From Kiritimatiellia bacterium (GTDB lineage Bacteria > Verrucomicrobiota > Kiritimatiellia > RFP12 > UBA1067), in NCBI GenBank assembly GCA_017629455.1, contig JAGBXE010000061.1, positions 1 to 9,581 of the forward strand: a DNA stretch of 9,581 nucleotides, written 5' to 3'. Positions 1 to 4,728 of this stretch are shown here, in pieces. The first letter of the stretch is position 1, and the number at the start of each line of letters is the position of its first letter. The notes beneath the pieces were generated by a model that was not told the DNA's origin, searched no databases, and saw only the letters and a list, made by a program, of their open reading frames with translations. The position numbers were made by a program, and so were the translations under genes.

Positions 1-1384
1 CGACGATAACTTCGAGATAAAGCTCGCCCATACCGGCGATGATTGTTTCGCTCGTCTCCTGGTCGAAGCTGACGACGAATGTCGGGTCTTCCATTGCAAG
101 AGCATGAAGCGCAACACCGAGCTTCTCGTTATCGCCACGGCTCTTCGGCTTAACAGCAACCGAGATAACGGGCGCCGGGAAGTCGATCGACTCGAGGGTG
201 ATAGGATGCTCAGGATCGCAAAGCGTGTCGCCCGTACGCGTTTCGGTAAGGCCTACGCAAGCGACGATGTCGCCAGCATGAGCTTCTTCGAGAGGCTCCT
301 GCTTCGAGGCGTGCATACGGAAGAGACGGGAAATGCGCTGCTCCTTCGAAATCGTGGAGTCGAGAAGCTCTTCGCCAAGCTTGAGCGTACCCGAATAAAC
401 ACGAACGAACGTAATCTTGCCGCCAGAACGCGGATCGTTCATAATCTTGAACGCAAGACCGCAGAAAGGCTCATTATCGCTCACTTCGCGCTTTTCTTCA
501 GGATTATCCTGGCTGACGGCCGCACCAGTATCGAGCGGCGAAGGCAGGTAATCACAAACTGCATCGAGAAGCGGCTGAATGCCCTTATCCTTAAATGCCG
601 TACCGCAGAACGCCGGAGTGATGGCGCGGTTAAGGCAGCCCTTACGGATGGCGCGCTTGATTTCAGGAATGGTGAGCTCTTCGCCTGCGAAGAACTTCTC
701 CATAAGAGAATCTTCCTGCTCGGCGGCCGTCTCGACCATCTTCTGACGCCATTCAGCAGCCTTCTCGGCATACTCTTCAGGGATGTCCTTTTCGATAACC
801 GTCTTGCCGAGGTTCTTCATATCGAAATAAAGAGCCTTCATCTTGACAAGGTCGATAACGCCGTCGAAAGTTTCAGCAGCACCAATCGGAATGACCATCG
901 GAACGGGGTTAGCGCCGAGCTGATTCTTCATCTGCTCCATAACGCCGTAGAAGTTAGCTCCAACGCGGTCCATCTTGTTGACGAACGCAATCTTCGGAAC
1001 TTTGTACTTCTCGCTCTGGCGCCAAACCTGTTCGGACTGGGGCTGCACACCACCGACCGCGCAGTAAAGAGCTACCGCACCATCAAGAACGCGCAACGAG
1101 CGTTCGACTTCGGCAGTGAAGTCGACGTGTCCGGGGGTATCAATAAGGGAAAGGCGGAAGTCTCCCCACTGCACGCACGTAGCTGCGGACTGAATCGTGA
1201 TGCCGCGCTCCTGCTCCTGCACCATGAAGTCCATCGTCGCAGCACCATCGTGCACTTCGCCGATCTTATAGTTCTTGCCCGAATAGTAAAGGATGCGCTC
1301 GGACGTTGTCGTCTTACCGCCATCAATGTGGGCCATAATGCCGAAGTTGCGCACTCTCTCTAACGGAATGTCTCTTTTAGCCAT
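1..1384 (-). CDS. fusA: Elongation factor G, N-terminal 461 residues (gene continues past the window edge)
   Basis: Translational GTPase that drives ribosomal translocation and, with RRF, ribosome recycling in the cytoplasm. Only the first 461 codons are present, of about 700 in the family. The G domain shows the P-loop AHIDGGKT (18-25), switch I/G2 around [12 protein letters not shown] (58-69), DTPGH (82-86), NKMD (136-139) and a G5-like IGAA (167-170). Domain II follows from about 305 (PFCGLAFKI), and domain III has begun at [11 protein letters not shown] (451-461). The GGVQPQS stretch (111-117) and overall spacing match ordinary bacterial EF-G. The ATG at 1384 is preceded by GGAG with a 6-nt spacer. 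Oddities are Gly22 where Ala is usual in the P-loop and Tyr456 where His is usual in GMGELHL. It follows tRNA-Cys and a terminator and has its own promoter, so no rpsL-rpsG lies directly upstream. A long open frame on the opposite strand (104-1363) is a shadow of this gene. Confidence 0.97.
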   Translation of the reverse strand, partial: MAKRDIPLERVRNFGIMAHIDGGKTTTSERILYYSGKNYKIGEVHDGAATMDFMVQEQERGITIQSAATCVQWGDFRLSLIDTPGHVDFTAEVERSLRVLDGAVALYCAVGGVQPQSEQVWRQSEKYKVPKIAFVNKMDRVGANFYGVMEQMKNQLGANPVPMVIPIGAAETFDGVIDLVKMKALYFDMKNLGKTVIEKDIPEEYAEKAAEWRQKMVETAAEQEDSLMEKFFAGEELTIPEIKRAIRKGCLNRAITPAFCGTAFKDKGIQPLLDAVCDYLPSPLDTGAAVSQDNPEEKREVSDNEPFCGLAFKIMNDPRSGGKITFVRVYSGTLKLGEELLDSTISKEQRISRLFRMHASKQEPLEEAHAGDIVACVGLTETRTGDTLCDPEHPITLESIDFPAPVISVAVKPKSRGDNEKLGVALHALAMEDPTFVVSFDQETSETIIAGMGELYLEVIV

Positions 1385-1390
1385 TTTCTA

Positions 1391-1394
1391 CTCC
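1391..1394 (-). promoter_or_regulatory. fusA ribosome binding site
   Basis: Minus-strand GGAG six nucleotides before the fusA ATG at 1384. It fixes the start and agrees with the conserved N-terminus MAKRDIPLE. Confidence 0.8.
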
Positions 1395-1417
1395 ATTGGT
1401 TTGCAAAATTAAAGCGT

Positions 1418-1446
1418 ATTATACCTAATATAGACCGCCTACGCAA
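1418..1446 (-). promoter_or_regulatory. fusA promoter (TTGCGT-17-TATAAT)
   Basis: On the minus strand a perfect -10 TATAAT (1418-1423) lies 17 nt from a -35 TTGCGT (1441-1446). The predicted transcription start near 1411 gives a leader of about 27 nt that holds the GGAG ribosome binding site. It lies between the tRNA-Cys terminator and fusA, so fusA should be transcribed independently of the tRNA. No mapped transcription start is available. Confidence 0.8.
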
Positions 1447-1460
1447 GGGGGAAGCGATAG

Positions 1461-1491
1461 AAAACAAAAAACCCCGCTTAAACGGGGTTTT
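1461..1491 (-). terminator. Rho-independent terminator after tRNA-Cys
   Basis: Stem of AAAACCCCG with CGGGGTTTT (1468-1476 and 1483-1491) around a 6-nt loop. On the minus strand the stem runs into TTTTTTGTTTT. It begins 5 nt past the CCA end of tRNA-Cys and upstream of the fusA promoter, so it ends the tRNA transcript. Confidence 0.9.
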
Positions 1492-1495
1492 CAAA

Positions 1496-1569
1496 TGGAG
1501 GTGGGAAGCGGAGTTGAACCGCTGTAAGCGGATTTGCAGTCCGCGACCTAACCGCTCGGCCATCCCACC
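1496..1569 (-). tRNA. tRNA-Cys (anticodon GCA), CCA encoded
   Basis: A full cloverleaf can be drawn on the minus strand. The acceptor stem GGTGGGA pairs with TCCCACC over seven perfect pairs. The anticodon stem is GCGGA/TCCGC with loop CTGCAAA, giving anticodon GCA. The T arm is AGCGG/CCGCT with loop TTCAACT. The discriminator base is U, which cysteinyl-tRNA synthetase recognises, and it is followed by an encoded CCA (1496-1498). It is a single gene, with its own promoter upstream and an intrinsic terminator just downstream. Confidence 0.97.
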
Positions 1570-1585
1570 GGTTTGGATGGCGCAC

Positions 1586-1615
1586 ATTATATCAAAACTT
1601 TTGCACCACTGTCAA
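1586..1615 (-). promoter_or_regulatory. tRNA-Cys promoter (TTGACA-18-TATAAT)
   Basis: Consensus hexamers on the minus strand: -35 TTGACA (1610-1615) and -10 TATAAT (1586-1591) with an 18-nt spacer. The predicted start is about 10 nt before the mature 5' end of the tRNA. A cluster of TTGCAC/GTGCAA half-sites surrounds and enters this promoter (1601-1628). Confidence 0.88.
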
Positions 1616-1634
1616 TTGCACAGTGCAAAACTTT
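1595..1634. repeat. Inverted repeat / TTGCAC half-site cluster over the tRNA-Cys promoter
   Basis: Three copies of one hexamer occur: TTGCAC at 1601-1606 and 1616-1621, and its inverse GTGCAA at 1623-1628. The last two make the 13-bp palindrome TTGCACAGTGCAA next to the -35 box. The outer pair lies in 12-bp arms with one mismatch (1595-1606 and 1623-1634). An operator is possible. A weak hairpin ending the upstream DUF4838 transcript is the alternative, since no other terminator was found there, but the stem is AT-rich and no clean U-run follows. Confidence 0.45.
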
Positions 1635-1688
1635 CATCTTACCGTCTTTTCCCGACAGAATTGCCTTGTAATTTCAAAGCTGGCTTTT

Positions 1689-4061
1689 CTAATTTAGAAA
1701 AAGAATTCTGCGGAAACCTTCAGAGCCGTGCAGACGCCCTTCATGGCTCCAGCTTGACGTAGCATTGTCAGCGGAAGATGCTGCGTTACGGCCGCGTCCA
1801 ACATTGACCGGCCAAGCTTCGCCTGGTTTAGGCGCCACACCTCCAAGCTCACTGAACGGCACACTCAATTCCGCCACCCAACGATCGTCAAGAACTTTAA
1901 CGGCCGTCTCGACCTTTAAATTGAAATCAAGATCGCGATCGACTGGACTGCGGCTCATCGTATCGTAGATTGCGCCCTTGTGGTTGATCACAAAATGAAC
2001 ATAACGCGCACCGAACACGGGAGGAGCAAAAAAGAATTCGAAATTATTGTCTTTCCAGACAGGATCATCGCGCTTCTTCGACTCAGCGATCAGACGGCCG
2101 ACCTCGGAATCAAGCCCCTCCACCAGCAAATAGAGATTATTATCGTCATACGCTGCTCGCACGACCGTCTGATGCTTCGCAAGCTTCCCGCCACCGAGAA
2201 ACTGCACAAAGTCCGTGACCGGCTGCGCCTGCCGCCAAACGGCCTTGTTGGCGTCGGCATCGATCGTGAGAGGATCTGAAATTTTGCGAGCAACGCACTT
2301 AGCTGCCTGCATCGCACGGTACTGGCGGGCGCTATTTACGAACGTGAGCTCAAAATACTCACGCTCCTTGCGCACACGCTCGAGAGTGAGCGAATCATTT
2401 TGGACAAGACCTTCGGCTTCTGACAGCAGTTTCTCAAGACGCACTTGGCGCGTCTCATCAAAAAGCGCCATGCCAAGGGCCGCGTTCGCCGTACCGTACA
2501 TGAAATGCGCATCGACGGATCCATAATATTCGCGCAGCAGCCTGCGGTATTCGCGAACCGCTGGCCATGCTTTGCCGTAGAACCGCGAGCCGATGTCGTC
2601 AAGCACCGTCTCAAAGTCAGATTGCGGTGCCCACATGAAATACGCCTGGATGTAATGAGTTAGGAAGTTACAGCGCCACGATTCAACGATTTCACGCTTA
2701 TTCCAAACTTTGCCAAAGACAGCGTCCTTCGGGGGGACCTCATCGCAATAGCCAGCGCCGTTTTGACTAGCATAATAGCGCAAATCGTCTGCAACTACTT
2801 TCTCGAGCGGCAGATAACGCACCTCAAATCGCGGCAGCATATTGGAATATTCGTATGTCATCACCCGCATACCCGCTTTACGCCACGCTTCGATGATTCC
2901 GCGCGTACGTGCGTTGACGGGGCAGCTGAGATCGCCGACACTATGCGTATAACAGCGGTGATGTACGCAATAGTCAACGAGCGCACGCGGGTGGGGTTTA
3001 ATGCCCGTCGGCGGCGTCTGAAACGTCTGATAGGCGCTGCAGACAAACTGCAGATCAGGAAAGACTTTCGACCCCTCGTCGATAAGAGCGTTGGCCAATG
3101 TCCAAAAGCGCGTGCTGACAAGGCCGTTCTCGCGTTCACCGGGCGGATCGAGTTTGCGGCAGTTCTCGCACTCACACCATGCGGTCGAATCATTGTTTAA
3201 AATGCAGAACGAAGTGATTGCGCGAGAGGCAATCATGCGCACGAGATTTTCCTTCATGATGCGCACCGTCTCGGGGTTCGACGTGCAAGGCTGGTTAGCC
3301 TGACCGCCCGTGCCGCTTGCGGTAATCTTCTCAGGGTCGCCGCACTGCGGACGACGCTTGCCTTTATAAAGACCGTAATATTCAGGATGTTCGTGGAAAT
3401 ACGTATCGGGAAGAAGAGTGCTAAAAACATGACCGCCGCCGTGACGCAGGCCGCCGAAGCGCCCTTTGACAGACATCTTATTGCGAAGCCCCCACAAATT
3501 GGCCGCCTCTGTCGTGCCAACATTGGCACAAACGTGGTTGAAGGACCGGCGCAGCATAACGGGATTATCAACAAAAAGCACTTCTTCCAATGCGATGTCA
3601 GATTTCCTAGGCACAAACTCTCCGTCATCACCTGGATAGAACCATCTTACGCCCGCTGCGCGTTTGAGAATCTCGTAAGCTCCATATATGACACCGACTT
3701 GTTCGCGAGAAGCGATATATGTAGCCTCGCGTGAAACATAAATGAGATAGCCGTCATTTTTCACCTGTGCGAACTTTGCCGCGGCTGGACGCGGAAGATT
3801 CGGGGAAAAGCGCCCTTCTATGTAAATTGGATAAAGACCGCTCTTTGCGGCAAACCCGATCTCCACACGCGCACCAGACACCTTTTCAATATATGTTGCA
3901 AGCTCAATCGCAGCAAATGCGTCGGCATCGCTTATTTTACCACGAGAAAGAACGATCGAACAGCGCGCCGTACCGTTCGAGACGAGATTAATCGCCGCAT
4001 TTGATGAAAAAACGAATGTGAACGAAAGGGCAAAAACTAATATTTGCTGAGCGACATTCAT
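1689..4061 (-). CDS. Secreted DUF4838 protein with C-terminal CBM9-like domain
   Basis: Large exported protein of 790 residues, probably acting on or binding glycans; no reaction can be assigned. Residues 1-22 form a hydrophobic signal peptide (ending SSNA) with no Lys or Arg in its n-region, which is unusual. Residues about 25-165 resemble the N-terminal accessory domain of GH67 alpha-glucuronidases and end in the family-typical VRWFYPGDDGEFVP. The DUF4838 domain spans about 170-510 and includes NNDSTAWCECENC (289-301). An alpha-helical stretch follows (about 515-590). Residues about 595-790 look like a CBM9-type beta-sandwich, with ADANKAVW (602-609) and DPVWKDNNFEFFF (666-678). The ATG at 4061 has AAGGAG 13 nt upstream. 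It is a single-gene unit, divergent from the LptA-like gene. Family membership is from motif recall, not a search. Confidence 0.9.
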   Translation of the reverse strand: MNVAQQILVFALSFTFVFSSNAAINLVSNGTARCSIVLSRGKISDADAFAAIELATYIEKVSGARVEIGFAAKSGLYPIYIEGRFSPNLPRPAAAKFAQVKNDGYLIYVSREATYIASREQVGVIYGAYEILKRAAGVRWFYPGDDGEFVPRKSDIALEEVLFVDNPVMLRRSFNHVCANVGTTEAANLWGLRNKMSVKGRFGGLRHGGGHVFSTLLPDTYFHEHPEYYGLYKGKRRPQCGDPEKITASGTGGQANQPCTSNPETVRIMKENLVRMIASRAITSFCILNNDSTAWCECENCRKLDPPGERENGLVSTRFWTLANALIDEGSKVFPDLQFVCSAYQTFQTPPTGIKPHPRALVDYCVHHRCYTHSVGDLSCPVNARTRGIIEAWRKAGMRVMTYEYSNMLPRFEVRYLPLEKVVADDLRYYASQNGAGYCDEVPPKDAVFGKVWNKREIVESWRCNFLTHYIQAYFMWAPQSDFETVLDDIGSRFYGKAWPAVREYRRLLREYYGSVDAHFMYGTANAALGMALFDETRQVRLEKLLSEAEGLVQNDSLTLERVRKEREYFELTFVNSARQYRAMQAAKCVARKISDPLTIDADANKAVWRQAQPVTDFVQFLGGGKLAKHQTVVRAAYDDNNLYLLVEGLDSEVGRLIAESKKRDDPVWKDNNFEFFFAPPVFGARYVHFVINHKGAIYDTMSRSPVDRDLDFNLKVETAVKVLDDRWVAELSVPFSELGGVAPKPGEAWPVNVGRGRNAASSADNATSSWSHEGRLHGSEGFRRILFLN

Positions 4062-4074
4062 GCTTGTCTCAATT

Positions 4075-4080
4075 CTCCTT
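4075..4080 (-). promoter_or_regulatory. Ribosome binding site of the DUF4838 gene, long spacer
   Basis: Minus-strand AAGGAG sits 13 nt before the ATG at 4061, longer than the usual 5-10 nt. No closer in-frame ATG was seen, and the signal peptide starts directly at this Met. Confidence 0.65.
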
Positions 4081-4085
4081 TTATT

Positions 4086-4112
4086 ATTTCTGCGCTAGAG
4101 AGCTACAGAAAT
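4086..4112 (-). promoter_or_regulatory. Leader hairpin upstream of the DUF4838 gene
   Basis: ATTTCTG (4086-4092) and CAGAAAT (4106-4112) form a perfect 7-bp stem with a 13-nt loop, between the predicted transcription start and the ribosome binding site. No T-run follows, so it is not a simple terminator. It could influence mRNA stability or translation, or be chance. Confidence 0.3.
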
Positions 4113-4145
4113 TTAAGCTACCATTGATTTTTTTTCATAATGAGC

Positions 4146-4154
4146 ATTATAGCA
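4146..4154 (-). promoter_or_regulatory. Extended -10 promoter for the DUF4838 gene
   Basis: The minus strand reads TGCTATAAT, a perfect -10 (4146-4151) with the TG extension. No good -35 is seen 16-18 nt upstream. The predicted start near 4139 gives a leader of about 78 nt. Confidence 0.65.
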
Positions 4155-4224
4155 AATATGATTATTATATTGACCTTGGGAACCGGCCCTCTATGACGCT
4201 CAAAGCGCGTAACGTGTGGATTTA

Positions 4225-4233
4225 TGATATACT
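4225..4233 (+). promoter_or_regulatory. Extended -10 promoter for the LptA-topA-xerC-yggS cluster
   Basis: TGATATACT, an extended -10 with TATACT at 4228-4233 and no recognisable -35. The expected start (about 4240-4242) falls on or next to the ATG at 4242, and there is no Shine-Dalgarno between them, so the transcript would be leaderless or nearly so. Confidence 0.5.
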
Positions 4234-4241
4234 TGTAAGCA

Positions 4242-4727
4242 ATGAATCTTCTTGGATTAGTACTTTTCGCCGCTGTAATTACAGCGGGCACTTCTACAAA
4301 GGTGACGGCGCAAAAAGCGTTCCGCCACAGTGCTGAGTCGTGTACTTATCTAAGCGGCAATGTTCATATCGACGAAAAAACATTCTCCATCTCTGCCGAT
4401 CGTGCGTACGTTTATTTTGGAGATGGCGATGCCGAAGTAAATCGCATCGTTGCTTTTGGTTCTGTAGCGATAACTAGTCTCGCGCACACCGCCCGAGCAG
4501 AGACGGCTCATTTTCTCCGCGCCGTTGAAGCGATAGATTTAATAGGCTCGCCAACTAATCCGGCAATCGTTACAGACTCTTCCGGAACTGTACTCCAATC
4601 GATTAAAGCCCAACGCATACGGCTTTACACAAAAACCGGTCGAGCAGAAGTTCTTGGCACAAGCGGCCAATCCCGCCGCACACAACAGAGCTCTTTAGCT
4701 TGGAACATCCACAAATCAAAGAGGTAA
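4242..4727 (+). CDS. LptA/OstA-like exported protein
   Basis: A 161-residue protein with a signal peptide at 1-23 (hydrophobic core LLGLVLFAAVITAG, end VTA) and a periplasmic beta-rich region. SGNVHI (38-43), SADRAYVYF (51-59), VNRIVAFGSVAI (67-78), ETAHF (87-91), LIGSPTNPAIV (100-110) and RIRLYTKTGRAEVLG (125-139) follow the repeating beta-jellyroll pattern of the OstA/LptA domain. In that family the domain carries LPS across the periplasm between LptC and LptD. This supports an outer membrane in the host. Similarity is by pattern only, and an LptC-like or other OstA-domain role is possible. The ATG lacks a Shine-Dalgarno sequence and sits about 9 nt after an extended -10. The stop lies 1 nt before topA, so the two are probably translationally coupled. 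Confidence 0.78.
   Translation: MNLLGLVLFAAVITAGTSTKVTAQKAFRHSAESCTYLSGNVHIDEKTFSISADRAYVYFGDGDAEVNRIVAFGSVAITSLAHTARAETAHFLRAVEAIDLIGSPTNPAIVTDSSGTVLQSIKAQRIRLYTKTGRAEVLGTSGQSRRTQQSSLAWNIHKSKR
4718..4724 (+). promoter_or_regulatory. topA ribosome binding site inside the end of the LptA-like gene
   Basis: AAAGAGG lies 4 nt before the topA ATG at 4729. The upstream gene's TAA stop (4725-4727) falls in the spacer, which suits translational coupling. Confidence 0.75.
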
Positions 4728-4728
4728 A

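Noticed and set aside
104..1363. Long plus-strand open frame of 419 codons
   Set aside because: It is antisense to fusA, whose minus-strand product matches EF-G throughout. The plus-strand translation is Arg/Leu/Ala-rich with no family pattern.
1684..1703. AT-rich palindrome at the DUF4838 stop codon as a terminator
   Set aside because: The stem (CTTTTCTA/TAGAAAAG) has almost no GC and no U-run follows on the minus strand, so it is not convincing.
2763..3734. Several plus-strand open frames of 100-145 codons inside the DUF4838 gene
   Set aside because: They overlap a well-supported 790-residue gene on the other strand, lack ribosome binding sites and resemble no protein.
4064..4336. Plus-strand open frame of 90 codons spanning the divergent promoter region
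   Set aside because: It covers the intergenic region and overlaps the LptA-like gene in another frame. It has no recognisable domain, whereas the overlapping frame has a signal peptide and OstA-like pattern.
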